From contig NC_089851.1 in the NCBI RefSeq assembly GCF_036373705.1, forward strand, positions 59,503,350 to 59,567,349: a stretch of DNA of 64,000 bases. Direction: 5' to 3'. This document shows, in pieces, positions 12,035 through 25,286 of this stretch. The DNA is from Amia ocellicauda. Taxonomy: Eukaryota > Chordata > Actinopteri > Amiiformes > Amiidae. The notes below the pieces were generated by a model. It ran no database searches. It worked only from the letters and a program-made list of their open reading frames with translations, and was not told where the DNA came from. The position numbers were made by a program, and so were the translations under genes. Each line of letters opens with the position of its first letter. Within the stretch, counting starts at the first letter, position 1.

Positions 12035-12512
12035 AAGTTAACGGACGGTGTCGCAGTTTATGCTGGGCAAGCACGTAACTGCTTGGGGCAGACCGGGAGA
12101 CCTACGCTCACTGACTGATAGCATGGACTGTAGCGCTGAAGTGTCTTTCCAGAACGGTAACCGTATCCCCAGTGAGACAGCACTGAGAGCATGGTTCAGC
12201 AGGCCCGCAAACAACTGAAAAGAATGCCTCTCCTTTGGTGCAGCTCAGGAGTACACGTTCAGCAAAGGTCTCCATAACAAGCCGGCAAACCACATTTCGT
12301 GCTCCTCCTCCTCCTCAACAACAACAACGAACTTGTAAAATACACATTTTCTTTAAAGAAAACAAAACACACAGATGACAGTCTGATTTCCCATCAGCTA
12401 TACAGGCAACAGTATCTGAGGTCGATAGCTCTCCCTTGTGCAGAGGAGCCCAGAAGCCAGCCTTCAAGAGCAAATGAACAAACACTTCGGTGACTGCAAA
12501 GTGGGGCCAAGT

Positions 12513-12584
12513 GGGCTCGTCCTGGAGTTGAACCCAGGGCCTCTCACACCCTCAGCAAGAATCATACCCCTAGACCAACGAGCC
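12513..12584 (-). pseudogene. tRNA-Pro-like, B class
   Basis: G33 at 12553. Confidence 0.82.
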
Positions 12585-13100
12585 AAGTTAACGGACAGTG
12601 TCGCAGTTTCTGCTGGGCAAGCGCGTAACTGATTGGGGCAGACCGGGAGACCTACGCTTACTGACTGATAGCATGGACTGTAGCGCTGACGAGTCTTTCC
12701 AGAACGGTAACCGTATCCCCAGTGAGACAGCACTGAGAGCATGGTTCAGCAGGCCTGCAAACAACTGAAAAGAATGCCTCTCCTTTGGTGCAGCTCAGGT
12801 GTACAGGTTCAACAAAGGTCTCCATAACAAGCCGGTAAACCACATTTCGTCCTCCTCCTCCTCAACAACACACTACATGTCCTCCTCCTCCTCAACAACA
12901 ACAACAACAACAACGACGAACTTGTAAAAACACATTTTCTTTAAAGAAAACAAAACACACAGATGGCAGTCTGACTTCCCATCACCTACACAGCCAACAG
13001 TATCTGAGGTTGAAAGACCTCCCTGGTGCAGATGAGCCCAGAAGCCAAACATCGAGAGAGAACAAACGAACGCTTCAGAGAATGCAAAGCGGGGCCAAGC

Positions 13101-13172
13101 GGGCTCGTCCGGGAGTTGAACCCGGGACCTCTCGCACCCAAAGCGAGAATCATACCCCTAGACCAACGAGCC
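13101..13172 (-). tRNA. tRNA-Pro(TGG), A class
   Basis: Anticodon TGG at 13138-13140; stems paired. Confidence 0.9.
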
Positions 13173-13650
13173 AAGTTAACGGACGGTGTCGCAGTTTCTG
13201 CTGGGCAAGCACGTAACTGCTTGGGGCAGACCGGGAGACCTACGCTCACTGACTGATAGCATGGACTGTAGCGCTGAAGTGTCTTTCCAGAACGGTAACC
13301 GTATCCCCAGTGAGACAGCACTGAGAGCATGGTTCAGCAGGCCCGCAAACAACTGAAAAGAATGCCTCTCCTTTGGTGCAGCTCAGGAGTACACGTTCAG
13401 CAAAGGTCTCCATAACAAGCCGGCAAACCACATTTCGTGCTCCTCCTCCTCCTCAACAACAACAACGAACTTGTAAAATACACATTTTCTTTAAAGAAAA
13501 CAAAACACACAGATGACAGTCCGATTTCCCATCAGCTATACAGGCAACAGTATCTGAGGTCGATAGCCCTCCCTTGTGCAGAGGAGCCCAGAAGCCAGCC
13601 TTCAAGAGCAAATGAACGAACACTTCGGTGACTGCAAAGTGGGGCCAAGT

Positions 13651-13722
13651 GGGCTCGTCCTGGAGTTGAACCCAGGGCCTCTCACACCCTCAGCAAGAAT
13701 CATACCCCTAGACCAATGAGCC
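13651..13722 (-). pseudogene. tRNA-Pro-like, B class
   Basis: G33 at 13691; acceptor 6-67 is an uncompensated A-C mismatch. Confidence 0.82.
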
Positions 13723-14239
13723 AAGTTAACGGACAGTGTTACAGTTTCTGCTGGGCAAGCGCGTAACTGATTGGGGCAGACCGGGAGACCTACGCTTACT
13801 GACTGATAGCATGGACTGTAGCGCTGACGAGTCTTTCCAGAACGGTAACCGTATCCCCAGTGAGACAGCACTGAGAGCATGGTTCAGCAGGCCTGCAAAC
13901 AACTGAAAAGAATGCCTCTCCTTTGGTGCAGCTCAGGTGTACAGGTTCAACAAAGGTCTCCATAACAAGCCGGTAAACCACATTTCGTCCTCCTCCTCCT
14001 CAACAACACACTACATGTCCTCCTCCTCCTCAACAACAACAACAACAACAACAACAACGAACTTGTAAAAACACATTTTCTTTAAAGAAAACAAAACACA
14101 CAGATGGCAGTCTGACTTCCCATCACCTACACAGCCAACAGTATCTGAGGTTGAAAGACCTCCCTGGTGCAGAGGAGCCCAGAAGCCAAACATCGAGAGA
14201 ACAAACGAACACTTCGGTGACTGCAAAGTGGGGCCAAGT

Positions 14240-14311
14240 GGGCTCGTCCTGGAGTTGAACCCAGGGCCTCTCACACCCTCAGCAAGAATCATACCCCTAG
14301 ACCAACGAGCC
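14240..14311 (-). pseudogene. tRNA-Pro-like, B class, hybrid unit
   Basis: G33 at 14280; leader variant 'aacagacaatg' shared only with 19450. Confidence 0.82.
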
Positions 14312-14620
14312 AAGTTAACAGACAATGTCGCAGTTTCTGCTGGGCAAGCGCGTAACTGATTGGGGCAGACCGGGAGACCTACGCTTACTGACTGATAGCA
14401 TGGACTGTAGCGCTGACGAGTCTTTCCAGAACGGTAACCGTATCCCCAGTGAGACAGCACTGAGAGCATGGTTCAGCAGGCCTGCAAACAACTGAAAAGA
14501 ATGCCTCTCCTTTGGTGCAGCTCAGGTGTACAGGTTCAACAAAGGTCTCCATAACAAGCCGGTAAACCACATTTCGTCCTCCTCCTCCTCAACAACACAC
14601 TACATGTCCTCCTCCTCCTC

Positions 14621-14667
<47 letters not shown>

Positions 14668-14854
14668 CGACGAACTTGTAAAAACACATTTTCTTTAAAG
14701 AAAACAAAACACACAGATGGCAGTCTGACTTCCCATCACCTACACAGCCAACAGTATCTGAGGTTGAAAGACCTCCCTGGTGCAGAGGAGCCCAGAAGCC
14801 AAACATCGAGAGAGAACAAACGAACACTTCAGAGAATGCAAAGCGGGGCCAAGC

Positions 14855-14926
14855 GGGCTCGTCCGGGAGTTGAACCCAGGGCCTCTCGCAACCGAAGCGA
14901 GAATCATACCCCTAGACCAACGAGCC
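14855..14926 (-). tRNA. tRNA-Pro(CGG), A class, variant
   Basis: Anticodon CGG at 14892-14894, but base 37 is T and the T-stem 5' strand is B-like. Shared only with 20059-20130. Confidence 0.75.
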
Positions 14927-15404
14927 AAGTTAACGGACGGTGTCGCAGTTTATGCTGGGCAAGCACGTAACTGCTTGGGGCAGACCGGGAGACCTACGCT
15001 CACTGACTGATAGCATGGACTGTAGCGCTGAAGTGTCTTTCCAGAACGGTAACCGTATCCCCAGTGAGACAGCACTGAGAGCATGGTTCAGCAGGCCCGC
15101 AAACAACTGAAAAGAATGCCTCTCCTTTGGTGCAGCTCAGGAGTACACGTTCAGCAAAGGTCTCCATAACAAGCCGGCAAACCACATTTCGTGCTCCTCC
15201 TCCTCCTCAACAACAACAACGAACTTGTAAAATACACATTTTCTTTAAAGAAAACAAAACACACAGATGACAGTCTGATTTCCCATCAGCTATACAGGCA
15301 ACAGTATCTGAGGTCGATAGCTCTCCCTTGTGCAGAGGAGCCCAGAAGCCAGCCTTCAAGAGCAAATGAATGAACACTTCGGTGACTGCAAAGTGGGGCC
15401 AAGT

Positions 15405-15476
15405 GGGCTCGTCCTGGAGTTGAACCCAGGGCCTCTCAAACCCTCAGCAAGAATCATACCCCTAGACCAACGAGCC
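15405..15476 (-). pseudogene. tRNA-Pro-like, B class
   Basis: G33 at 15445; an extra anticodon-stem mismatch (31-39), shared with 20609. Confidence 0.82.
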
Positions 15477-15954
15477 AAGTTAACGGACAGTGTCGCAGTT
15501 TCTGCTGGGCAAGCGCGTAACTGATTGGGGCAGACCGGGAGACCTACGCTTACTGACTGATAGCATGGACTGTAGCGCTGACGAGTCTTTCCAGAACGGT
15601 AACCGTATCCCCAGTGAGACAGCACTGAGAGCATGGTTCAGCAGGCCTGCAAACAACTGAAAAGAATGCCTCTCCTTTGGTGCAGCTCAGGTGTACAGGT
15701 TCAACAAAGGTCTCCATAACAAGCCGGTAAACCACATTTCGTGCTCCTCCTCCTCCTCAACAACAACAACGAACTTGTAAAATACACATTTTCTTTAAAG
15801 AAAACAAAACACACAGATGACAGTCTGATTTCCCATCAGCTATACAGGCAACAGTATCTGAGGTCGATAGCCCTCCCTTGTGCAGAGGAGCCCAGAAGCC
15901 AGCCTTCAAGAGCAAATGAACGAACACTTCGGTGACTGCAAAGTGGGGCCAAGT

Positions 15955-16026
15955 GGGCTCGTCCTGGAGTTGAACCCAGGGCCTCTCACACCCTCAGCAA
16001 GAATCATACCCCTAGACCAATGAGCC
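15955..16026 (-). pseudogene. tRNA-Pro-like, B class
   Basis: G33 at 15995; acceptor 6-67 mismatch; leader 'aacttattgg' shared with 21159. Confidence 0.82.
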
Positions 16027-16335
16027 AAGTTAACGGACAGTGTCGCAGTTTCTGCTGGGCAAGCGCGTAACTTATTGGGGCAGACCGGGAGACCTACGCT
16101 TACTGACTGATAGCATGGACTGTAGCGCTGACGAGTCTTTCCAGAACGGTAACCGTATCCCCAGTGAGACAGCACTGAGAGCATGGTTCAGCAGGCCTGC
16201 AAACAACTGAAAAGAATGCCTCTCCTTTGGTGCAGCTCAGGTGTACAGGTTCAACAAAGGTCTCCATAACAAGCCGGTAAACCACATTTCGTCCTCCTCC
16301 TCCTCAACAACACACTACATGTCCTCCTCCTCCTC

Positions 16336-16367
<32 letters not shown>

Positions 16368-16551
16368 CGAACTTGTAAAAACACATTTTCTTTAAAGAAA
16401 ACAAAACACACAGATGGCAGTCTGACTTCCCATCACCTACACAGCCAACAGTATCTGAGGTCGATAGCCCTCCCTTGTGCAGAATAGCCCAGAAGCCAGC
16501 CTTCAAGAGCAAATGAACGAACACTTCGGTGACTGCAAAGTGGGGCCAAGT

Positions 16552-16623
16552 GGGCTCGTCCTGGAGTTGAACCCAGGGCCTCTCACACCCTCAGCAAGAA
16601 TCATACCCCTAGACCAACGAGCC
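16552..16623 (-). pseudogene. tRNA-Pro-like, B class
   Basis: G33 at 16592; leader 'taatggacag' shared with 21753. Confidence 0.82.
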
Positions 16624-16935
16624 AAGTTAATGGACAGTGTCGCAGTTTCTGCTGGGCAAGCGCGTAACTGATTGGGGCAGACCGGGAGACCTACGCTTAC
16701 TGACTGATAGCATGGACTGTAGCGCTGACGAGTCTTTCCAGAACGGTAACCGTATCCCCAGTGAGACAGCACTGAGAGCATGGTTCAGCAGGCCTGCAAA
16801 CAACTGAAAAGAATGCCTCTCCTTTGGTGCAGCTCAGGTGTACAGGTTCAACAAAGGTCTCCATAACAAGCCGGTAAACCACATTTCGTCCTCCTCCTCC
16901 TCAACCACACACTACATGTCCTCCTCCTCCTCCTC

Positions 16936-16982
<47 letters not shown>

Positions 16983-17169
16983 CGACGAACTTGTAAAAAC
17001 ACATTTTCTTTAAAGAAAACAAAACACACAGATGGCAGTCTGACTTCCCATCACCTACACAGCCAACAGTATCTGAGGTTGAAAGACCTCCCTGGTGCAG
17101 AGGAGCCCAGAAGCCAAACATCGAGAGAGAACAAACGAACGCTTCAGAGAATGCAAAGCGGGGCCAAGC

Positions 17170-17241
17170 GGGCTCGTCCGGGAGTTGAACCCGGGACCTC
17201 TCGCACCCGAAGCGAGAATCATACCCCTAGACCAACGAGCC
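17170..17241 (-). tRNA. tRNA-Pro(CGG), A class
   Basis: Anticodon CGG at 17207-17209; stems paired. Confidence 0.92.
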
Positions 17242-17719
17242 AAGTTAACGGACGGTGTCGCAGTTTCTGCTGGGCAAGCACGTAACTGCTTGGGGCAGAC
17301 CGGGAGACCTACGCTCACTGACTGATAGCATGGACTGTAGCGCTGAAGTGTCTTTCCAGAACGGTAACCGTATCCCCAGTGAGACAGCACTGAGAGCATG
17401 GTTCAGCAGGCCCGCAAACAACTGAAAAGAATGCCTCTCCTTTGGTGCAGCTCAGGAGTACACGTTCAGCAAAGGTCTCCATAACAAGCCGGCAAACCAC
17501 ATTTCGTGCTCCTCCTCCTCCTCAACAACAACAACGAACTTGTAAAATACACATTTTCTTTAAAGAAAACAAAACACACAGATGACAGTCTGATTTCCCA
17601 TCAGCTATACAGGCAACAGTATCTGAGGTCGATAGCTCTCCCTTGTGCAGAGGAGCCCAGAAGCCAGCCTTCAAGAGCAAATGAACGAACACTTCGGTGA
17701 CTGCAAAGTGGGGCCAAGT

Positions 17720-17791
17720 GGGCTCGTCCTGGAGTTGAACCCAGGGCCTCTCACACCCTCAGCAAGAATCATACCCCTAGACCAACGAGCC
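17720..17791 (-). pseudogene. tRNA-Pro-like, B class
   Basis: G33 at 17760; duplicate of 7946. Confidence 0.82.
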
Positions 17792-18310
17792 AAGTTAACG
17801 GACAGTGTCGCAGTTTCTGCTGGGCAAGCGCGTAACTGATTGGGGCAGACCGGGAGACCTACGCTTACTGACTGATAGCATGGACTGTAGCGCTGACGAG
17901 TCTTTCCAGAACGGTAACCGTATCCCCAGTGAGACAGCACTGAAAACGTGGTTCAGCAGGCCTGCAAACAACTGAAAAGAATGCCTCTCCTTTGGTGCAG
18001 CTCAGGTGTACAGGTTCAACAAAGGTCTCCATAACAAGCCGGTAAACCACATTTCGTCCTCCTCCTCCTCAACAACACACTACATGTCCTCCACCTCCTC
18101 AACAACAACAACAACAAAAACAACAACGAACTTGTAAAAACACATTTTCTTTAAAGAAAACAAAACACACAGATGGCAGTCTGACTTCCCATCACCTACA
18201 CAGCCAACAGTATCTGAGGTTGAAAGACCTCCCTGGTGCAGAGGAGCCCAGAAGCCATACATCGAGAGAGAACAAACGAACGCTTCAGAGAATGCAAAGC
18301 GGGGCCAAGC

Positions 18311-18382
18311 GGGCTCGTCCGGGAGTTGAACCCGGGACCTCTCGCACCCAAAGCGAGAATCATACCCCTAGACCAACGAGCC
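18311..18382 (-). tRNA. tRNA-Pro(TGG), A class
   Basis: Anticodon TGG at 18348-18350; flanks duplicate those of 8537-8608. Confidence 0.9.
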
Positions 18383-18860
18383 AAGTTAACGGACGGTGTC
18401 GCAGTTTCTGCTGGGCAAGCACGTAACTGCTTGGGGCAGACCGGGAGACCTACGCTCACTGACTGATAGCATGGACTGTAGCGCTGAAGTGTCTTTCCAG
18501 AACGGTAACCGTATCCCCAGTGAGACAGCACTGAGAGCATGGTTCAGCAGGCCCGCAAACAACTGAAAAGAATGCCTCTCCTTTGGTGCAGCTCAGGAGT
18601 ACACGTTCAGCAAAGGTCTCCATAACAAGCCGGCAAGCCACATTTCGTGCTCCTCCTCCTCCTCAACAACAACAACGAACTTGTAAAATACACATTTTCT
18701 TTAAAGAAAACAAAACACACAGATGACAGTCTGATTTCCCATCAGCTATACAGGCAACAGTATCTAAGGTCGATAGCTCTCCCTTGTGCAGAGGAGCCCA
18801 GAAGCCAGCCTTCAAGAGCAAATGAACGAACACTTCGGTGACTGCAAAGTGGGGCCAAGT

Positions 18861-18932
18861 GGGCTCGTCCTGGAGTTGAACCCAGGGCCTCTCACACCCT
18901 CAGCAAGAATCATACCCCTAGACCAACGAGCC
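18861..18932 (-). pseudogene. tRNA-Pro-like, B class
   Basis: G33 at 18901. Confidence 0.82.
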
Positions 18933-19449
18933 AAGTTAACGGACAGTGTCGCAGTTTCTGCTGGGCAAGCGCGTAACTGATTGGGGCAGACCGGGAGACC
19001 TACGCTTACTGACTGATAGCATGGACTGTAGCGCTGACGAGTCTTTCCAGAACGGTAACCGTATCCCCAGTGAGACAACACTGAGAGCATGGTTCAGCAG
19101 GCCTGCAAACAACTGAAAAGAATGCCTCTCCTTTGGTGCAGCTCAGGTGTACAGGTTCAACAAAGGTCTCCATAACAAGCCGGTAAACCACATTTCGTCC
19201 TCCTCCTCCTCAACAACACACTACATGTCATCCTCCTCCTCAACAACAACAACAACAACAACAACAACGAACTTGTAAAAACACATTTTCTTTAAAGAAA
19301 ACAAAACACACAGATGGCAGTCTGACTTCCCATCACCTACACAGCCAACAGTATCTGAGGTTGAAAGACCTCCCTGGTGCAGAGGAGCCCAGAAGCCAAA
19401 CATCGAGAGAACAAACGAACACTTCGGTGACTGCAAAGTGGGGCCAAGT

Positions 19450-19521
19450 GGGCTCGTCCTGGAGTTGAACCCAGGGCCTCTCACACCCTCAGCAAGAATC
19501 ATACCCCTAGACCAACGAGCC
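19450..19521 (-). pseudogene. tRNA-Pro-like, B class, hybrid unit
   Basis: G33 at 19490; duplicate of 14240. Confidence 0.82.
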
Positions 19522-19830
19522 AAGTTAACAGACAATGTCGCAGTTTCTGCTGGGCAAGCGCGTAACTGATTGGGGCAGACCGGGAGACCTACGCTTACTG
19601 ACTGATAGCATGGACTGTAGCGCTGACGAGTCTTTCCAGAACGGTAACCGTATCCCCAGTGAGACAGCACTGAGAGCATGGTTCAGCAGGCCTGCAAACA
19701 ACTGAAAAGAATGCCTCTCCTTTGGTGCAGCTCAGGTGTACAGGTTCAACAAAGGTCTCCATAACAAGCCGGTAAACCACATTTCGTCCTCCTCCTCCTC
19801 AACAACACACTACATGTCCTCCTCCTCCTC

Positions 19831-19871
<41 letters not shown>

Positions 19872-20058
19872 CGACGAACTTGTAAAAACACATTTTCTTT
19901 AAAGAAAACAAAACACACAGATGGCAGTCTGACTTCCCATCACCTACACAGCCAACAGTATCTGAGGTTGAAAGACCTCCCTGGTGCAGAGGAGCCCAGA
20001 AGCCAAACATCGAGAGAGAACAAACGAACGCTTCAGAGAATGCAAAGCGGGGCCAAGC

Positions 20059-20130
20059 GGGCTCGTCCGGGAGTTGAACCCAGGGCCTCTCGCAACCGAA
20101 GCGAGAATCATACCCCTAGACCAACGAGCC
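20059..20130 (-). tRNA. tRNA-Pro(CGG), A class, variant
   Basis: Anticodon CGG at 20096-20098; same T37 and T-arm variant as 14855-14926, its duplicate partner. Confidence 0.75.
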
Positions 20131-20608
20131 AAGTTAACGGACGGTGTCGCAGTTTATGCTGGGCAAGCACGTAACTGCTTGGGGCAGACCGGGAGACCTA
20201 CGCTCACTGACTGATAGCATGGACTGTAGCGCTGAAGTGTCTTTCCAGAACGGTAACCGTATCCCCAGTGAGACAGCACTGAGAGCATGGTTCAGCAGGC
20301 CCGCAAACAACTGAAAAGAATGCCTCTCCTTTGGTGCAGCTCAGGAGTACACGTTCAGCAAAGGTCTCCATAACAAGCCGGCAAACCACATTTCGTGCTC
20401 CTCCTCCTCCTCAACAACAACAACGAACTTGTAAAATACACATTTTCTTTAAAGAAAACAAAACACACAGATGACAGTCTGATTTCCCATCAGCTATACA
20501 GGCAACAGTATCTGAGGTCGATAGCTCTCCCTTGTGCAGAGGAGCCCAGAAGCCAGCCTTCAAGAGCAAATGAACGAACACTTCGGTGACTGCAAAGTGG
20601 GGCCAAGT

Positions 20609-20680
20609 GGGCTCGTCCTGGAGTTGAACCCAGGGCCTCTCAAACCCTCAGCAAGAATCATACCCCTAGACCAACGAGCC
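20609..20680 (-). pseudogene. tRNA-Pro-like, B class
   Basis: G33 at 20649; duplicate of 15405. Confidence 0.82.
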
Positions 20681-21158
20681 AAGTTAACGGACAGTGTCGC
20701 AGTTTCTGCTGGGCAAGCGCGTAACTGATTGGGGCAGACCGGGAGACCTACGCTTACTGACTGATAGCATGGACTGTAGCGCTGACGAGTCTTTCCAGAA
20801 CGGTAACCGTATCCCCAGTGAGACAGCACTGAGAGCATGGTTCAGCAGGCCTGCAAACAACTGAAAAGAATGCCTCTCCTTTGGTGCAGCTCAGGTGTAC
20901 AGGTTCAACAAAGGTCTCCATAACAAGCCGGTAAACCACATTTCGTGCTCCTCCTCCTCCTCAACAACAACAACGAACTTGTAAAATACACATTTTCTTT
21001 AAAGAAAACAAAACACACAGATGACAGTCTGATTTCCCATCAGCTATACAGGCAACAGTATCTGAGGTCGATAGCCCTCCCTTGTGCAGAGGAGCCCAGA
21101 AGCCAGCCTTCAAGAGCAAATGAACGAACACTTCGGTGACTGCAAAGTGGGGCCAAGT

Positions 21159-21230
21159 GGGCTCGTCCTGGAGTTGAACCCAGGGCCTCTCACACCCTCA
21201 GCAAGAATCATACCCCTAGACCAATGAGCC
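21159..21230 (-). pseudogene. tRNA-Pro-like, B class
   Basis: G33 at 21199; duplicate of 15955. Confidence 0.82.
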
Positions 21231-21752
21231 AAGTTAACGGACAGTGTCGCAGTTTCTGCTGGGCAAGCGCGTAACTTATTGGGGCAGACCGGGAGACCTA
21301 CGCTTACTGACTGATAGCATGGACTGTAGCGCTGACGAGTCCTTCCAGAACGGTAACCGTATCCCCAGTGAGACAGCACTGAGAGCATGGTTCAGCAGGC
21401 CTGCAAACAACTGAAAAGAATGCCTCTCCTTTGGTGCAGCTCAGGTGTACAGGTTCAACAAAGGTCTCCATAACAAGCCGGTAAACCACATTTCGTCCTC
21501 CTCCTCCTCAACAACACACTACATGTCCTCCTCCTCCTCAACAACAACAACAACAACAACAACAACAACGAACTTGTAAAAACACATTTTCTTTAAAGAA
21601 AACAAAACACACAGATGGCAGTCTGACTTCCCATCACCTACACAGCCAACAGTATCTGAGGTCGATAGCCCTCCCTTGTGCAGAGGAGCCCAGAAGTCAG
21701 CCTTCAAGAGCAAATGAACGAACACTTCGGTGACTGCAAAGTGGGGCCAAGT

Positions 21753-21824
21753 GGGCTCGTCCTGGAGTTGAACCCAGGGCCTCTCACACCCTCAGCAAGA
21801 ATCATACCCCTAGACCAACGAGCC
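21753..21824 (-). pseudogene. tRNA-Pro-like, B class
   Basis: G33 at 21793; duplicate of 16552. Confidence 0.82.
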
Positions 21825-22136
21825 AAGTTAATGGACAGTGTCGCAGTTTCTGCTGGGCAAGCGCGTAACTGATTGGGGCAGACCGGGAGACCTACGCTTA
21901 CTGACTGATAGCATGGACTGTAGCGCTGACGAGTCTTTCCAGAACGGTAACCGTATCCCCAGTGAGACAGCACTGAGAGCATGGTTCAGCAGGCCTGCAA
22001 ACAACTGAAAAGAATGCCTCTCCTTTGGTGCAGCTCAGGTGTACAGGTTCAACAAAGGTCTCCATAACAAGCCGGTAAACCACATTTCGTCCTCCTCCTC
22101 CTCAACCACACACTACATGTCCTCCTCCTCCTCCTC

Positions 22137-22189
<53 letters not shown>

Positions 22190-22376
22190 CGACGAACTTG
22201 TAAAAACACATTTTCTTTAAAGAAAACAAAACACACAGATGGCAGTCTGACTTCCCATCACCTACACAGCCAACAGTATCTGAGGTTGAAAGACCTCCCT
22301 GGTGCAGAGGAGCCCAGAAGCCAAACATCAAGAGAGAACAAACGAACGCTTCAGAGAATGCAAAGCGGGGCCAAGC

Positions 22377-22448
22377 GGGCTCGTCCGGGAGTTGAACCCG
22401 GGACCTCTCGCACCCGAAGCGAGAATCATACCCCTAGACCAACGAGCC
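22377..22448 (-). tRNA. tRNA-Pro(CGG), A class
   Basis: Anticodon CGG at 22414-22416; stems paired. Confidence 0.92.
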
Positions 22449-22926
22449 AAGTTAACGGACAGTGTCGCAGTTTCTGCTGGGCAAGCACGTAACTGCTTGG
22501 GGCAGACCGGGAGACCTACGCTCACTGACTGATAGCATGGACTGTAGCGCTGAAGTGTCTTTCCAGAACGGTAACCGTATCCCCAGTGAGACAGCACTGA
22601 GAGCATGGTTCAGCAGGCCCGCAAACAACTGAAAAGAATGCCTCTCCTTTGGTGCAGCTCAGGAGTACACGTTCAGCAAAGGTCTCCATAACAAGCCGGC
22701 AAACCACATTTCGTGCTCCTCCTCCTCCTCAACAACAACAACGAACTTGTAAAATACACATTTTCTTTAAAGAAAACAAAACACACAGATGACAGTCTGA
22801 TTTCCCATCAGCTATACAGGCAACAGTATCTGAGGTCGATAGCCCTCCCTTGTGCAGAGGAGCCCAGAAGCCAGCCTTCAAGAGCAAATGAACGAACACT
22901 TCAGTGACTGCAAAGTGGGGCCAAGT

Positions 22927-22998
22927 GGGCTCGTCCTGGAGTTGAACCCAGGGCCTCTCACACCCTCAGCAAGAATCATACCCCTAGACCAACGAGCC
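22927..22998 (-). pseudogene. tRNA-Pro-like, B class
   Basis: G33 at 22967. Confidence 0.82.
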
Positions 22999-23523
22999 AA
23001 GTTAACGGACAGTGTCGCAGTTTCTGCTGGGCAAGCGCGTAACTGATTGGGGCAGACCGGGAGACCTACGCTTACTGACTGATAGCATGGACTGTAGCGC
23101 TGACGAGTCTTTCCAGAACGGTAACCGTATCCCCAGTGAGACAGCACTGAGAGCATGGTTCAGCAGGCCTGCAAACAACTGAAAAGAATGCCTCTCCTTT
23201 GGTGCAGCTCAGGTGTACAGGTTCAACAAAGGTCTCCATAACAAGCCGGTAAACCACATTTCGTCCTCCTCCTCCTCAACAACACACTACATGTCCTCCA
23301 CCTCCTCAACAACAACAACAACAACAACAAAAACAACAACGAACTTGTAAAAACACATTTTCTTTAAAGAAAACAAAACACACAGATGGCAGTCTGACTT
23401 CCCATCACCTACACAGCCAACAGTATCTGAGGTTGAAAGACCTCCCTGGTGCAGAGGAGCCCAGAAGCCAAACATCAAGAGAGAACAAACGAACGCTTCA
23501 GAGAATGCAAAGCGGGGCCAAGC

Positions 23524-23595
23524 AGGCTCGTCCGGGAGTTGAACCCGGGACCTCTCGCACCCGAAGCGAGAATCATACCCCTAGACCAACGAGCC
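23524..23595 (-). tRNA. tRNA-Pro(CGG), A class
   Basis: Anticodon CGG at 23561-23563; discriminator base is T instead of C. Confidence 0.88.
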
Positions 23596-24073
23596 AAGTT
23601 AACGGACAGTGTCGCAGTTTCTGCTGGGCAAGCACGTAACTGCTTGGGGCAGACCGGGAGACCTACGCTCACTGACTGATAGCATGGACTGTAGCGCTGA
23701 AGTGTCTTTCCAGAACGGTAACCGTATCCCCAGTGAGACAGCACTGAGAGCATGGTTCAGCAGGCCCGCAAACAACTGAAAAGAATGCCTCTCCTTTGGT
23801 GCAGCTCAGGAGTACACGTTCAGCAAAGGTCTCCATAACAAGCCGGCAAACCACATTTCGTGCTCCTCCTCCTCCTCAACAACAACAACGAACTTGTAAA
23901 ATACACATTTTCTTTAAAGAAAACAAAACACACAGATGACAGTCTGATTTCCCATCAGCTATACAGGCAACAGTATCTGAGGTCGATAGCTCTCCCTTGT
24001 GCAGAGGAGCCCAGAAGCCAGCCTTCAAGAGCAAATGAACGAACACTTCGGTGACTGCAAAGTGGGGCCAAGT

Positions 24074-24145
24074 GGGCTCGTCCTGGAGTTGAACCCAGGG
24101 CCTCTCACACCCTCAGCAAGAATCATACCCCTAGACCAACGAGCC
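24074..24145 (-). pseudogene. tRNA-Pro-like, B class
   Basis: G33 at 24114. Confidence 0.82.
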
Positions 24146-24664
24146 AAGTTAACGGACAGTGTCGCAGTTTCTGCTGGGCAAGCGCGTAACTGATTGGGGC
24201 AGACCGGGAGACCTACGCTTACTGACTGATAGCATGGACTGTAGCGCTGACGAGTCTTTCCAGAACGGTAACCGTATCCCCAGTGAGACAGCACTGAGAG
24301 CATGGTTCAGCAGGCCTGCAAACAACTGAAAAGAATGCCTCTCCTTTGGTGCAGCTCAGGTGTACAGGTTCAACAAAGGTCTCCATAACAAGCCGGTAAA
24401 CCACATTTCGTCCTCCTCCTCCTCAACAACACACTACATGTCCTCCTCAACAACAACAACAACAACAACAACAACAACGACGAACTTGTAAAAACACATT
24501 TTCTTTAAAGAAAACAAAACACACAGATGGCAGTCTGACTTCCCATCACCTACACAGCCAACAGTATCTGAGGTTGAAAGACCTCCCTGGTGCAGAGGAG
24601 CCCAGAAGCCAAACATCGAGAGAGAACAAACGAACGCTTCAGAGAATGCAAAGCGGGGCCAAGC

Positions 24665-24736
24665 GGGCTCGTCCGGGAGTTGAACCCGGGACCTCTCGCA
24701 CCCGAAGCGAGAATCATACCCCTAGACCAACGAGCC
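24665..24736 (-). tRNA. tRNA-Pro(CGG), A class
   Basis: Anticodon CGG at 24702-24704; stems paired. Confidence 0.92.
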
Positions 24737-25214
24737 AAGTTAACGGACGGTGTCGCAGTTTCTGCTGGGCAAGCACGTAACTGCTTGGGGCAGACCGGGA
24801 GACCTACGCTCACTGACTGATAGCATGGACTGTAGCGCTGAAGTGTCTTTCCAGAACGGTAACCGTATCCCCAGTGAGACAGCACTGAGAGCATGGTTCA
24901 GCAGGCCCGCAAACAACTGAAAAGAATGCCTCTCCTTTGGTGCAGCTCAGGAGTACACGTTCAGCAAAGGTCTCCATAACAAGCCGGCAAACCACATTTC
25001 GTGCTCCTCCTCCTCCTCAACAACAACAACGAACTTGTAAAATACACATTTTCTTTAAAGAAAACAAAACACACAGATGACAGTCTGATTTCCCATCAGC
25101 TATACAGGCAACAGTATCTGAGGTCGATAGCTCTCCCTTGTGCAGAGGAGCCCAGAAGCCAGCCTTCAAGAGCAAATGAACGAACACTTCGGTGACTGCA
25201 AAGTGGGGCCAAGT

Positions 25215-25286
25215 GGGCTCGTCCTGGAGTTGAACCCAGGGCCTCTCACACCCTCAGCAAGAATCATACCCCTAGACCAACGAGCC
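25215..25286 (-). pseudogene. tRNA-Pro-like, B class
   Basis: G33 at 25255; its upstream spacer has the A-class 'gctgaagtg' word inside B-class sequence, a conversion patch. Confidence 0.82.

Larger units (their letters stand above)
13986..17121. repeat. Block duplicated at about 19196-22331 (offset about 5.2 kb)
   Basis: tRNA copies at 14240, 14855, 15405, 15955 and 16552 reappear at 19450, 20059, 20609, 21159 and 21753, each pair sharing private variants ('aacagacaatg', T37 copy, 'ctctcaaacc', 'aacttattgg', 'taatggacag', 'tcaaccacac'). Offsets of 5,210, 5,204 and 5,201 differ only through (CAA)n length. Confidence 0.88.
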
